Origin: Metellina segmentata
Taxonomy: Eukaryota > Arthropoda > Arachnida > Araneae > Tetragnathidae
Assembly (NCBI GenBank): GCA_947359465.1
Contig: OX375881.1
Span: 116,308,738-116,372,737, forward strand
Direction of reading: 5' to 3'
Length of the DNA: 64,000 nt
The position numbers and the translations under genes are program-made. Shown piece by piece: positions 24,667 to 35,247 of the stretch (its first letter is position 1; every line of letters starts with the position of its first letter). The notes beneath the pieces are model-generated. The model ran no database searches and was not told the origin of the DNA. It saw nothing but the letters and a program-made list of their open reading frames with translations.

Positions 24667-25440
24667 ATGGGTATAGTTAGAATGTTCAAGGAGATGAGGA
24701 CAGAGGGAGACAGTGGGGAGTTCTATGTGGAATGTGACTTGTGTGGGAATATGGTTGAGGCAGGAAAGGGGTGTGTGAGCGGGGTTAAAATGTCAGAGAA
24801 GGTTGAATTTACATGCAAGAGTTGTTTAGAGGTGGGTGATTTGAGGAAGGAGCTGGAGGCTTTGAAGGTGAGGGCTGTAGAGGGAGTGGAAAAGGGTGTC
24901 CAATGTGTAAACTTGGGGCATGTTGATCAGGGGGATAAGGTAACTAGAGGAGTAGTGTTTGGTGATTCAATGGTTAGGGTTTTGGGAGAAATGGTAGGGC
25001 GTAAAAAGCGCAATTTTGCAAGGTGTTGTTTGCCAGGTGCCAGGGTAAAACATGTAGTTGAGGCAGTTAAGGCAGGTGTGGTTAAAGGGGAGGAAAAGGC
25101 AGTAGTGTGGGTGGGAACAAATGACGTAGAGAGGACTACAAATGTCGAGTTTAAGAGGGAAGCAGAAACACTTTTAAGAGGCATTAAGTCTCATGGGGCA
25201 GAAGTAACAGTATTAGGATTACTACCTAAGTATGGGTTAGGCAATGGGTGGTTAAATCAAAGGGCCAATAAGATGAACGGGTTGTTAAGGGATTTGTGTG
25301 AGAGGGAGGAGGTTAGATTTTTAGATGTTTGGAAGGAGTGTAGGAGGGATTGGATAAGCAGGGACAATTTGCATTTAAGCTTGATAGGTAATAGGGAGGT
25401 TGGCAAGCGGGTTTTGAATATTCTGGAGTCAAAAAACTAG
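24667..25440 (+). CDS. LINE ORF1 protein with zinc-finger and SGNH esterase domains
   Basis: A 257-residue intact frame using the first ATG (MGIVRMFKEM). Residues about 20-55 form a Cys-rich module (CDLCGNMVEAGKGC, then FTCKSC) resembling a PHD-like zinc-binding finger. A coiled stretch of about 25 residues follows. Residues about 95-250 form an SGNH-hydrolase/esterase fold with its three signature blocks: VVFGDSMVRVL (nucleophile Ser in GDS), VVWVGTNDVER (Gly and Asn), and RDNLHLSLIGN (Asp and His). CR1-clade ORF1 proteins carry a zinc finger plus an esterase of this type. Their exact role is unsettled; RNA binding and membrane or lipid contact have been proposed. All presumed catalytic residues are present. 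The gene ends 32 bp before the ORF2 frame opens. Confidence 0.8.
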   Translation: MGIVRMFKEMRTEGDSGEFYVECDLCGNMVEAGKGCVSGVKMSEKVEFTCKSCLEVGDLRKELEALKVRAVEGVEKGVQCVNLGHVDQGDKVTRGVVFGDSMVRVLGEMVGRKKRNFARCCLPGARVKHVVEAVKAGVVKGEEKAVVWVGTNDVERTTNVEFKREAETLLRGIKSHGAEVTVLGLLPKYGLGNGWLNQRANKMNGLLRDLCEREEVRFLDVWKECRRDWISRDNLHLSLIGNREVGKRVLNILESKN

Positions 25441-25472
25441 TATACAAGCAGGGATGGGAAGGACATAGAGGG

Positions 25473-28415
25473 TTGACAGTACACAGTAATTGCTTAGGAA
25501 AACTAACAGGGTCTAAATTGCAGAAGACAAACAATACAAAGGGAAAGTGCAATGTAAGGGAGAAAAACAATACAAAGGGAAAGTGCAATGTAAGGGAGAA
25601 AAACAATACCAAGACAAATAATACAAGGGGAAAGTGCAATATAAGGGTGAAAAATAAGCTAAAAGTATTTTATTGTAATGCTTGCAGTGTGAGAAATAAA
25701 ATGGATGAGCTCAAGGGAATTGCACAAGCAGAGGATATAGATATCATTGGGATTACTGAAAGTTGGGCAAGCAGTGAAGATGCACAAATTTTAGAATTAA
25801 GTGGATTCACAATGTTTAGGGAGGACAGAGAGAATAGGAAAGGGGGTGGGGTTTTGATTTATGTGAGAGAATTCTTAAACTGTACAGAAATAAAGTTAAA
25901 TAGTAAAACTGAGGGTATAGAATCAGTATGAGTGAAACTGAATACAGACAAAGGCAAAGGACTAATTATGGGTAATATATATAGACCTCCTGTTTGTAGT
26001 GAAGAGCAGGAAAAGGGCATGTGCAATCTGATAAACGAAGCATGTCAAAAAGGAGAATTAATTTTAATGGGGGACTATAACTATCCAAATATTGACTGGA
26101 CAAACAATCTAGCTACAAATGAGAAAGGGGCAGAATTTTTGGAAGTGATACAGGATTGTTTTTTGTACCAGATGGTGTATGAGGATACTAGGGACAATGC
26201 AATATTGGATTTGATTTTTAGCAATGATGAGGATAGGGTGCAGGATTTGGTTATAGGTGAGCCACTGGGAGAAAGTGATCATAGAAGTATCAGATAAAGT
26301 ATAAATTTTCAGTCAGCATACACAATCAATAGTAGAATTATTCCAAATTTCAGAAAGGTAAATTTTCATAAGATAAGGGAAGAAATAAAGGAAACATTCA
26401 AAGGGGGATTATTAGCACTGCATCATTCTGAACAATGGGAGGAATTCAAGAATAAGTTAGACATGGTGTTAAAAAAACATGTAACGTTCAGGAAAAAAGG
26501 AAAATCTAGAAAATTGCTCCCTATGTGGTTTTCAGGGGAAACACACAAAGCTTTAAAATTAAAACAAAGAACATACAGGGTATATAAAAGCACTGGTAAC
26601 GACAGAGACATGGAGGCATATCAGAAAGCCAGAAAGGAGTTTAAAACTATTAGTCGGAAGCAAAAGGTGTCCTTGGAGGAAAAATTAGCAAGGGAAATAA
26701 ATATAAACCCAAAAGAATTTTTTGCATATGCAAGTGGTAAAAATAAATTTAGCACTACACTGGGACCGTTAGAGGGGAAGGGAGGTGAATTAATTCAAGA
26801 CGAGGGGGGAATGGCAAACGTGTTAAATGACTTTTTTCTGGGGGTTTTCAATGGTAACTATAGTTTAAAAAAGGATCCCAAGGATGGAGCCTTTGCAGGG
26901 GGTATAATTAAAGAATGCAAATTCAACAGGGAAGAAATAGTACATCAGTTGAAAAGAATTAAGCCATCTAAAGCACCAGGGCCAGACGATATTTATCCGA
27001 GAGTACTAGTGGAATGCGCGGAAGAACTGGGGGAAGTAATTCACACGATATTTAAATCAACATATAGCACAGGTTGGGTGCCAATGGATTGGAAGTTGGC
27101 CAACATAACTCCAATTTTCAAAAAGGGAATACAAAGTGATCCGGGCAACTATAGACCAGTAAGTCTAACATCAGTAATTTGCAAAATATTTGAATCTCTG
27201 TTAAAAAAGCATATATTGTTATACTTGGAGGAGGAGGGACTGTTATCAGAGAATCAGTATGGGTTTAGGAAGGGCAGATCCTGCTCTACAAACCTTTTGA
27301 AGTTCTACGAAAAAATTACTGAGGAGCTGGATAATAAGAGCAGTGTGGATATCATGTACATAGATTTTCAAAAGGCTTTTGATAAAGTACCTCATGAGGC
27401 ATTACTGTTTAAATTAGAAAGGCTGGGGATTCAGGGAAAAACATTAATATGGATAAAGAATTGGTTATTGGGTAGAAAGCAGAGAGTGCAGGTAAAAGGA
27501 AATTATTCACAGTGGACAGAAGTTATAAGTGGGGTGCCTCAGGGATCAGTTTTGGGACCAATTTTATTTATAATTTTCATAGATGATATAGGTCAGGGGA
27601 TCAAGAATAGAATCAGTATATTTGCAGATGACTTAAAAATATGGGGGACAGTGGATACCAAGTTACAGATAGGAAATTTACAAGGAGATTTTGATAAGAT
27701 ATCCGAATGGGCTGTAAAATGGGGTATGTTATTTAATGTAGGGAAATGTCAAGTTCTGCATATGGGTTACAGGAACAGTGGAGCCGAGTACTGTCTGCAG
27801 GGAGTAAAGGTAAAGGAGGGAGAAACAGTCAAGGATCTTGGGGTGATAATTCACAGGGATTTTAAAATGGGTCACCAATGTTCAGCTGCGGGTAAAAAGG
27901 CTAATAGGTTATTGGGGTATATTAAAAAGACTGTAACTTCAAGGGATAAGAATATAATCTTGCCATTATATAAGGGTTTAGTAAGACCACATCTAGAATA
28001 TGCTGTACAATTCTGGGCTCCATATATGAGAAAGGACATAGAATCAATTGAAAGGGTTCAGCACAGAGCTACAAAAATAATAAAGGGGCTAGCAAATTTC
28101 GACTATAATGAACGTTTAAGTAAGCTAAACATGTATACACTGGAAAGAAGAAGAAGGAGGGGGGATTTGATTCAGCTTTTCAAGTTTGTAAAACAAGGGG
28201 ACACAGAGGGCTTAAATTTCAATAGGGATAACAGAACAAGGGGCCATGGGTATAAATTGAATAAGACACATTTTAATCGGGATTTAAGGAAAAACTACTA
28301 CTTTAATAGAGCAATAGACAGTTGGAACGCGTTGCCAGAAAATATAGTTAATTCAAAGGGAGTGTACGAATTTAAGACACAATTGGATAGTCAGTGGGAA
28401 TTGGAGAATTCATAA
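25473..28415 (+). pseudogene. LINE ORF2 (endonuclease-reverse transcriptase) with two stops
   Basis: A single frame of 980 codons, broken by TGA at 25929-25931 (a Trp codon is expected in the context ESV-W-VKL) and TAA at 26295-26297 directly after SDHRSIR. The N-terminus has a 36-bp repeat coding KGKCNVREKNNT (25531-25650). The apurinic-type endonuclease covers about 25660-26290: NACSVRNKMDEL, GITESWASS with the catalytic Glu, MGDYNYPNIDW, and SDHRS with the Asp-His pair. The reverse transcriptase covers about 26950-27650: KAPGPDDIYPRVL, YIDFQKAFDKVPH, SGVPQGSVLGP, and FADDLKIWG with the catalytic Asp pair. The C-terminal domain ends SWNALPENIVNS...QLDSQWE. Both stops fall in or just after the endonuclease, so this copy is probably inactive unless the stops are sequencing errors or are read through. 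Confidence 0.85.
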
Positions 28416-28489
28416 ACAAAGGACCAGCCTTGTTGGGCTTGAGCCTGTAGCTGGTCGTCAATATTTGTATTTGTATTTGTATTTGTATT

Positions 28490-29034
28490 AACTATTAGGC
28501 TGAAGACAGTCAACTTGATAGGCTTCTGGTGGCGTTCTCTAAACGTAAACACGTCCATTTGTCGGAATAATGTGAACGACGATTCCTCTGACCATATTAC
28601 ATTCTCACATTGTTTATGTGTCCAATTTTTATGTTCGCGACACCATATTTGTCGCTTCAAGGCATTGCATAGTGTAATCATTGGTTTTGAAATAGCCGCT
28701 CTGCCTAGAATATTTGCCAAATCCAGTTCATGCAAATAGTTTTTGATTAAACTGCTTCATGTAGATGTGTGTTCATCTCAGATGTGATATGGGATGCTGT
28801 TGTATTTTTTACCACAATCCACTTCAAAACCCTTTTGTCTCTAGCATTTAGCTTCGATTTTCGACCACTGCTGTGCTTTTTAGATGATGTTTTTCCCTGT
28901 TTCAAATATGCTGAAATTACAATCGACATTGTGCTTCTCCCAACACCTAGAAGGGTGGCCGTTATCGTAACTGAGGCTCTAGCAAGGCGTGCCCCAACAA
29001 CCATGCCTCTTTCGAAATCAAAGAGGTCAGCCAT
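28490..29034 (-). pseudogene. Tc1-like transposase, N-terminal half, split by a LINE
   Basis: Minus-strand start at 29034: MADLFDFERGMVVGARLARA, then a helix-turn-helix (TATLLGVGRSTMSIVISAYL) and a basic linker. After a frameshift near 28745 the reading continues in another frame with AISKPMITLCNALKR, VIWSEESSF (first catalytic position, Glu in place of the usual Asp), then RERHQKPIKLTVF, reaching the LINE's 3' end at 28490. The protein continues at 24243 with KHGSSSVIILGAIS. The frameshift and the changed catalytic residue show that it was inactive independently of the LINE insertion. Confidence 0.75.
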
Positions 29035-29141
29035 AACACGCAATTTTAACAAATAAATATATTTCGCATCCTACTTTTATCACTGCTAGTAGCAGACTGA
29101 TGTGTGTACTTTCTCATCCGCTTGGTGGCACCCTTCACCGG

Positions 29142-29142
<1 letters not shown>

Positions 29143-29178
<36 letters not shown>
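29143..29178. repeat. (TA)n microsatellite
   Basis: A run of TA dinucleotides followed by a T-rich stretch, just to the left of dispersed repeat A copy 2. Confidence 0.9.
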
Positions 29179-29186
<8 letters not shown>

Positions 29187-29214
29187 TAATTGTTTTTTCA
29201 GCCTAATATTACTT

Positions 29215-29665
29215 TTGTGTGATAAGACGATAAGACTCCCAAAACAACCGAACAAGATTTCGCACCCTTCACCTCCACCAAGACTAAAGTGTCATTTTGG
29301 GATAAATAATTAAAGAAAATAAGTATTTACGACTAGCAAACATTCGTCCTCTAGTACGCATGCAGTAGTAACAAGTAAACGTTCTGGGAAAGAAATTATC
29401 ATTTTGGCGATGTATAGCGACTTAAACTTTACGTGGGATCTTTTAAATCATACTAACTAAACAAATATAATCGTCTTACAAATATACGAAGAACGAAACA
29501 TAACACATAATTATTTTTGTATTATCCACCGTTACTACTTAAAACTTTATTTTATTTAATCCCATTACCTTTGACAACGTATTTACTGTTATTTTTGCTA
29601 TACTTCTCTTCTGTAATGTTTTGAGAGTTCTTCGAACTTTCAAACGAGTGAGTAATTGTCAGTTA
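29215..29665 (+). repeat. Dispersed repeat A, copy 2
   Basis: Aligns over about 430 bp with 31405-31820: AAACAACCGAACAAGATTTC, CACCCTTCACC, ACGACTAGCAAACATTCGTC, TCTGGGAAAGAAATTATCA, AATCGTCTTACAAAT and TTTTGAGAGTTCTTCGAAC are shared with few changes. Both copies follow a TA microsatellite. It is non-coding, with no inverted ends seen. Confidence 0.75.
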
Positions 29666-30904
29666 GAAGCTATATGTGAGAACTTTCCTTTTCCGCACGA
29701 TTCGACGTTTCTGGAAAATTATAGGAAAATAACTGCGAATAATATATTTTTATTTGCGATCCACATGCTGTTCAAAATATTTAAGTTCCATTTTATATAA
29801 ATTTAGGATGACCAAAATATCTCATCTGTTGTATCGATCCTAACAGACTCAATGACCCTTTTCCGATTTGTGCAAGTTTGGTGAGTAGAGAGCCAGTACA
29901 AGTGTTTACATCGTCCCAAATAACGATATATAACTAATACAAGACAGTCACCAATACCGACAAATGGAATAGTTGTGTTCCAGTGCGATATAAACTCACT
30001 ACCTAGTGTGGTATGTGCTTCAATAAAATAAATCTTTTTTAAAACATGCTACGTCCTGATCCCATGTGTTTTAATGCTATAGTGCGTTGTATGTAAAACG
30101 TTCTTTAACTTCCAGAATCGCAACTCGAATTTCGCATGTCATCAAGCAATGAACAAGTGTTAAACATGCATCAAATGCAGCGGTTGATAAAATTTGCAGT
30201 CCAGGGACAAAAATTTCTTCGATCCATTTTTTTATAAATAAAATTTGCCACAACCTACATGCATATGACGAGTGATAATTACTGTAGATCATTATAAAAA
30301 AAAATTGTTAAATGAATTGCTGTACGGTAAAGCTTCATAACACGGATAAATGAATGCAATTTAAAGCTCTAAAATGGTGAAAAACTAGATTTCTGAAATA
30401 AAAAAAAATTAAATTTACTAACACTTTTTCCGTTAATAAAAATTTAAATGCAGGATCGAAAATGAAGTACTATTCAAATCTATAAAGCATTAAAACCCAA
30501 ATAAACCAACCAACTATAATGTAGGGCAACTTCAAATTATTAATCACCCCTCCCCATCACAATATTGTCTTTCATCTTAAAATAAACAACTAAACTGTTT
30601 TTTAGCTAATAGCTCAGCATTGTTTGGTTTTAAAAGTTGATAATTTCAGTTTTACGTTATTCTCAATATGAAGTCATAAAATCAATAAATACTTGAATAT
30701 CCTGCTAATTGTTTTGCTTAAATTCATTCAGATGTAAACAATAAAAATCTATTGTTAACAAGATGACATTAAGAAAGGTGTTATTTCCTTAAAGTGATGT
30801 TTCTGAAATAATCGTCTAATATATATGACTTCAAATAATATAAAATTGCTTAACTTTGCTTTCAACAATTCAATCCCTTCATATGAGGGAGAATCGATTT
30901 CATA
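29666..30904. other. No recognised feature
   Basis: AT-rich intronic sequence. A stretch near 29872 (CAAGTTTGGTGAGTAGAGAGCC) weakly resembles the SINE core but is too diverged to call. No coding sequence recognised. Confidence 0.3.
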
Positions 30905-31215
30905 AACGTCAGTCTATCCGGTTAGACTAGTTTCGGATTAGCAAACGGAGGGTTGAGAGTTCGACACAACCGATTTCGATGTGTACAAAGGATCGTGGAA
31001 CACTCTTAAAAACTGACGATGACGGGGCCATAAATATCCTCACGTTGATGTGTTAGGAAGTTTGGAGAGTGGGGTGTCTGTTCACTTGTAACCCTGTCAT
31101 CTGACTGTTTCAAAATTGCGTCGTCTTGTCCTCGATTATTTTTCTTCGCGTTTGATTCCCTACTGTTTCCATTAACCCTTTCCGTTTGGTCAAATGTCAC
31201 GTAAATCATAACACA
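30905..31215 (+). repeat. tRNA-derived SINE copy
   Basis: Head with CCGGTTAGACTAGTTTCGG and a B-box-like GAGAGTTCGACAC. The body has GTTTGGAGAGTGGGGTGTC at about 31058 and then CATCTGACTGTTTCAAAATT, in the same order as in the 8.1-kb copy. The open minus frame 31006-31209 across it is not a gene. Confidence 0.55.
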
Positions 31216-31370
31216 TTACTAATTACACGGTCCATTAACAGTTAATATTTGGGTCGAATTGTTAATCGACTCTGAGTATCCGGTTTATATCCTGCTGAAG
31301 GTACGTAGGTATTTTAAATAACTTCTTACTGGAGCAACACATTGTGCTATTTTATGCGCTGATGGAAGTA

Positions 31371-31390
31371 GCATATATATATATATATAC
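31371..31390. repeat. Short (TA)n microsatellite
   Basis: About ten TA repeats just left of repeat A copy 3. Confidence 0.85.
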
Positions 31391-31404
31391 CGTCTAATAT
31401 CAAA

Positions 31405-31820
31405 TATTGCTTTGCGTGAAAAGACTCACAAAACAACCAAACACGATTTCGCACCCTCCATTAAGATTAAAGTGTCATTTACGACTAGCAAACATTCGTC
31501 CTCTAGTAAGCATGCAATAGTAACAGGTAAACGTTCTGGGAAAGAAATTTTCATTTTGGTGATGGTTAACGACTTAAAATTTAAGTGGGATAATTTTAAT
31601 CATACTAATTAAACAAATGTAATCGTCTTACAAATTTACAAAGAATGCACCATGACACACATTTTTTATATTATCCAGCGTTACTACTAAAAACTTTTAT
31701 TTATTTAATCCCATGTTACCTTTGACTAAATCTCCTTATTTATTTTTGATAAAGTTTTCTTCTGGAAAGTTTTGAGAGTTCTTCGAACTTTCAAACGAGT
31801 GAGTAATTGTTAGTTATAAC
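31405..31820 (+). repeat. Dispersed repeat A, copy 3
   Basis: Direct repeat of 29215-29665, about 2.2 kb away and in the same orientation. It lacks a short piece around AAATAATTAAAGAAAATAAG that copy 2 has. Ends near GAGTAATTGTTAGTT. Confidence 0.75.
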
Positions 31821-31836
31821 TGTGATGCTCAGCCTG

Positions 31837-31850
31837 CCACTAGAGGGCAC
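31837..31850 (+). promoter_or_regulatory. CTCF-like motif
   Basis: CCACTAGAGGGCAC fits the animal CTCF core consensus CCASYAGRKGGCRS at all 14 positions. It lies in a GC-rich stretch of about 85 bp between repeat A and the large inverted-repeat element. A single motif in 64 kb can be chance. Binding is inference. Confidence 0.3.
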
Positions 31851-31914
31851 CTCCGCGCTAAACTCAACTCCGACCACAGCGCAGCCACACCACGCATCCG
31901 CGCAATGCCGAGAT

Positions 31915-32049
31915 TAGGATGGAGCGAAAAACACGAATTTCGGAAATTGTAAACGACTATGGTGGGAATAGTTGGGGACTACCATTCTTCTTAATAATAC
32001 AAAATATGAGCTAAATCAATTAATATCTTCAGGTGCCAAAATCACTTCG
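31915..32049 (+). repeat. Left terminal inverted repeat of the unclassified transposon
   Basis: About 135 bp, matching the reverse complement of 35062-35179. Shared blocks are CTATGGTGGGAATAGTTGGG, ATGAGCTAAATCAATT and GCCAAAATCACTTCG. The left copy has about 16 extra bases near 31926-31942. Confidence 0.9.
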
Positions 32050-32630
32050 AAATTTCGAAAATTTGCCAATTTCTTCACAAAAACAATAATAGCGCATTAA
32101 AAAAATTTAATGCATCTTATTTAAAGCCATGGGTGGGTGAAAAGAACTACCCTGCTTGAAAAAAAAAAGTTTTACACCTAACATTATCCCGGAAATTAAA
32201 AAATTTCCCCTTTTTTAGAACGCTATATCACGCACTTCTCCACTCCTCTCAATAGACGAATCATTACGTTCCTTCCTCGTTACTAGGGTGCACGAACGCT
32301 TCGCTTTCTTTGCTTGTTTATAAGGGGTAAATAACTCGTATTTCACCACATGGAGTGGATGTGTCTGGGTTTCTTTAAATACCCGCCCACTTTTTTTGTA
32401 AACATCTAGTAGGTGTATAATCCTGCAAATGCCCTACTGATCTAGTCTATCGAGGAAAACTAAGTCCTTTGTTAAAATTGATTCGCTTTCGTTTCTTGTT
32501 GCGTATTTTACTGTTTATTTTTACTTATTTTATATATTTTTTATATAGAATTTTAATCTTTAGGTTCAGTTTTGTTTGGGTTTGGTTTGTTTTGTTTGTT
32601 AAGGATACACGGTTCTGTGAATTAGTCGAA

Positions 32631-34849
32631 ATGCCTAGGACACGATCAATAGATGTATGTCCCGTGTTTGGAATGACTGAAATAATGAAGCCTAACATGC
32701 TTCCAACATATGCAGATGTTATAAAGTATTATCTTTACATACAGAAAGATTATAAAAGAGATGCTAGTATGTGGATGATGTATGTTTAATTTTAATTAAA
32801 GAACTTAAAGGAATATGGGAGAAAAGTTCGATTCGAACTGTAACAAACCAACAAATAACATATATGCTGAAAAAATACCATAAAGCATATAGCAATATTA
32901 AGAAACTAAAAAAATACTGTCAAACTATATTTCTCGAAAAAAGTTGTGTACTTCAGGGAATCAGCAGAAAAAAATCTATTTGCTATTAGCATATGCAAAT
33001 GTAAGAACTTTCTCAGTTTTACTTTCAAAATGAAAGTACCTATTGCTTAAAAAGCTTTTTTAACAGATCAAAGGACATTTCGAAAAATGGTCATTGGAAA
33101 TGTTGACATTAAAACCAGCAGAATGATTAAAGAAAAGATTGCAGCGCTAAGAAAGAGAAGCATAGAGCCAAAACGTTCAGCTCAAAGATTGTAAAGGAAA
33201 ACAATCCAAAATACTCTCGCCCTCTATCACGGGAGCTACTTTGAGTTTTAATTTGCTTAAGAATTCTAATGACACTATAAACACAATAATTGATAATAAT
33301 TCTTCTTCAACTTCACAAACGAGAACTGAACTTCCAAATGTAGCTCAGGCTTGTGACAGAATTGGTTTTTCCGTTAGATCGGCTGCAATTCTAATAAATG
33401 CTGCTTTGAAGGAAATGGGAAAAATTTCCAAGGATGATTCTTCAAACATAGTTGATCGTAGTAAAATGAGAAGAAAAAGGATTAAGACCCGCAGCTACCT
33501 GAAAAGGAAAAATGAAGAAACTACCTCTTTATCAGAATATGGAATATATTTTGATGAGCGAAATTATTAATCTTTAGTAATGATTAAAGAAAGAGAAAGG
33601 ATTTCTAGAAAGACGGTAACAAAAGAACATATCGTTCTAATACTAGAACCAAGATCAAAATATATGGGACATGTCACTCCTACGACTGGCTCTTCTCAAA
33701 ATATTAAAACAAGTATTTTAACTTTTTTGAAGAAAAATATCGATATTCTAAGATGCAAGTCGTTGGTTGTGATGGTACAGTGGTAAATACATGTTTAAAC
33801 AATGGAGTCATTCCACATATTGAGCTCTTTTTAGGACGTTCTGTGAATGGTTTAATTGTTTATTACATACAAATGAGCTACCCAGCTACCTTTACGTCTT
33901 TTGTTGCAACATTTAGAAGGGAAAACCACTGGACCAAAAGGATACATAGGAGAAATTGGAAAAATGTTAGAATCTTGTGAAAATTTACCTTTAACAAACT
34001 TTGAAAAGATAGAAGAAACTTTGCCAGATATTGTCCTAGAGGATCTTAGCACTGATTAACGATACCTTTACGAAATGCGCACAGGGATATCAAATAAATA
34101 ATATCCATTAAGCTTGTCACAAAAAGATCCAGGAAAATTGAATCATTCCAGATGGATTGACGACGGCAAATATAATTTTAAGGTTATATGTTTCAACAGA
34201 AGATCAAACCCATAACTTGAAAATATTAACAGAGTATGTTGTGAAGGTACATTCATATGTGTGGTTTAAAATTAAAAGTCAGTCATCATGTTGGTACGGG
34301 AGTCTTCATTTTTTATCATATTTTAAATAAATCGAGATTTTTGCCTGAGGATTTAAAAATTGTAGTAGATCTAACTTTGCAAAGAAATGCTTATTATGCC
34401 CATTCAGAAAATATTATTTTGGCAATGTTAGCTGATGATCAAAAGCACGTCAGAGGATTGAGCCTTAGTATAATTTAAAATTAAGACGAAAAAATAAAGT
34501 TGAAAAGAATAATCGCGAGTTTAAAATTCCCAAGTTAAACTTTGAAGCAGACGATTACATAAATCTAATTGAAGGGCAATCAAATTCCATTACAGATCCA
34601 CCACTTAGAGTATCTCTTTCTGATGATCAACTCAAGTCTATGATTCTAGACGTTCCAACCAATAGTAACATGTTTAACTTTCCATGCCATTCACAAGCAG
34701 TAGAACGTTGCGTTAAATTAGTAACAGAAGCATATAGTACAGTATGTGGTATAAAAGCACGAGATGGATTTATTCGGTCAAGAATTGCTTCCAGACTTGC
34801 TTTACCAAGATTTGAAACCAAAAGTCAATATCAACCTTTTTTAAGCTAA
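32631..34849 (+). pseudogene. Transposase-like gene of unknown superfamily, broken
   Basis: The reading starts MPRTRSIDVCPVFGMTEIMK at 32631 and crosses several frameshifts (near 32775, 33760, 33890 and 34260) and stops (33568, among others). An N-terminal helical part (32631-33220) is followed by VAQACDRIGFSVRSAAILIN and RSKMRRKRIKTR. Then comes a core resembling an RNase-H-fold transposase: YFDERNY (Asp at 33553), KEHIVLILEPRSKYMGHVTP, VVGCDGTVVNTCLNNGVIPH (Asp at 33771), GPKGYIGEIGKMLESC, LNHSRW (34133-34153) and TLQRNAYYAHSENIILAML. The C-terminal block is FPCHSQAVERCVKLVTEAYS (Glu at 34703), then ARDGFIRSRIASR, ending at TAA 34847. An Asp-Asp-Glu arrangement is my inference. It is not a match to hAT, piggyBac, Tc1, PIF, P or MULE proteins as I know them. 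Confidence 0.6.
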
Positions 34850-35061
34850 GCCACTTGCCATTAATAACAATTAAATTTTTTAGGGTAAGCTAGCAACTTA
34901 AATTGAAATTTTTAGGGGGTGGAACTCGTTATGCAGCCACCACCTCTTGCTGAGTTCTGGGTTGTTTTCATAATGTAAAAAACAATGAAGAGCTGCAAGG
35001 GGAAGCGCCCGTGTAAACGCGTGGTCGCAATGATGAGTCTATTGTTAGGAATAGAGACTCG

Positions 35062-35179
35062 CGAAGTGATTTTGGCATCTGAAGATATGAATTGATTTAG
35101 CTCATAGTTTGTGTTATTAATAAGTATGGTAGTCCCCAACTATTCCCACCATAGGCGTTTTCAATTTCGCTCCACCCTA
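35062..35179 (-). repeat. Right terminal inverted repeat of the unclassified transposon
   Basis: 118 bp ending TTTCGCTCCACCCTA. Reverse complement of the left repeat without its 16-base insertion. Confidence 0.9.
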
Positions 35180-35247
35180 GTGTACAGTTCATACTTCTCG
35201 GGACTGAACTCCTCCCCCCTCAGTCATCAACCCTAGTCACGCCTATG
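35180..35247 (+). repeat. Repeat E, copy 1
   Basis: Resembles 37081-37156: GTACA, then CATACTTCTCGGGA, a C-run, then TCAACCCTAGTCACGCCTATG (GTTACGCATATG in the other copy). It directly flanks the right end of the unclassified transposon. Confidence 0.5.

Larger units (their letters stand above)
24244..28489 (+). mobile_element. CR1-like LINE, nearly full length, nested in a Tc1-like gene
   Basis: A 4.25-kb non-LTR element with a 5' region (24244-24666), ORF1 (24667-25440), ORF2 (25473-28415) and a short 3' end. It terminates in an (ATTTGT)n tract at about 28461-28489. The 5' region has short internal repeats: CCGCTAGGTGTC twice, a 25-bp GTCTCGTTAGGCCTAATTC-type unit three times (24463-24530) and AGTGCTTTTTCTGTG three times. 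Both sides are halves of one Tc1-like transposase gene. The CR1/L2 assignment rests on the ORF1 esterase and the RT sequence. Confidence 0.85.
31915..35179 (+). mobile_element. Unclassified DNA transposon with long inverted repeats
   Basis: A 3.26-kb unit whose ends are inverted copies over about 120-135 bp, from TAGGATGGAGCG at the left to the complement of TAGGGTGGAGCG at the right. Inside is a single degenerate + strand gene (32631-34849) with transposase-like features. No clear target-site duplication is visible: left flank CCGAGAT, right flank GTGTACA. I cannot assign it to a named superfamily. Relatives of the encoded protein are, as far as I remember, widespread uncharacterised multicopy proteins in spiders, aphids and cnidarians. 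Confidence 0.75.

Noticed and set aside
32469..32630. Hydrophobic start (MLKLIRFRFLLRILLFIFTY) of a frame, looking like a membrane protein
   Set aside because: It is T-rich leader of the transposon. The following ATG at 32631 starts the part that looks coding.
32631..34849. Host gene with introns
   Set aside because: Breaks are frameshifts and stops without splice sites, and the region lies between long inverted repeats.
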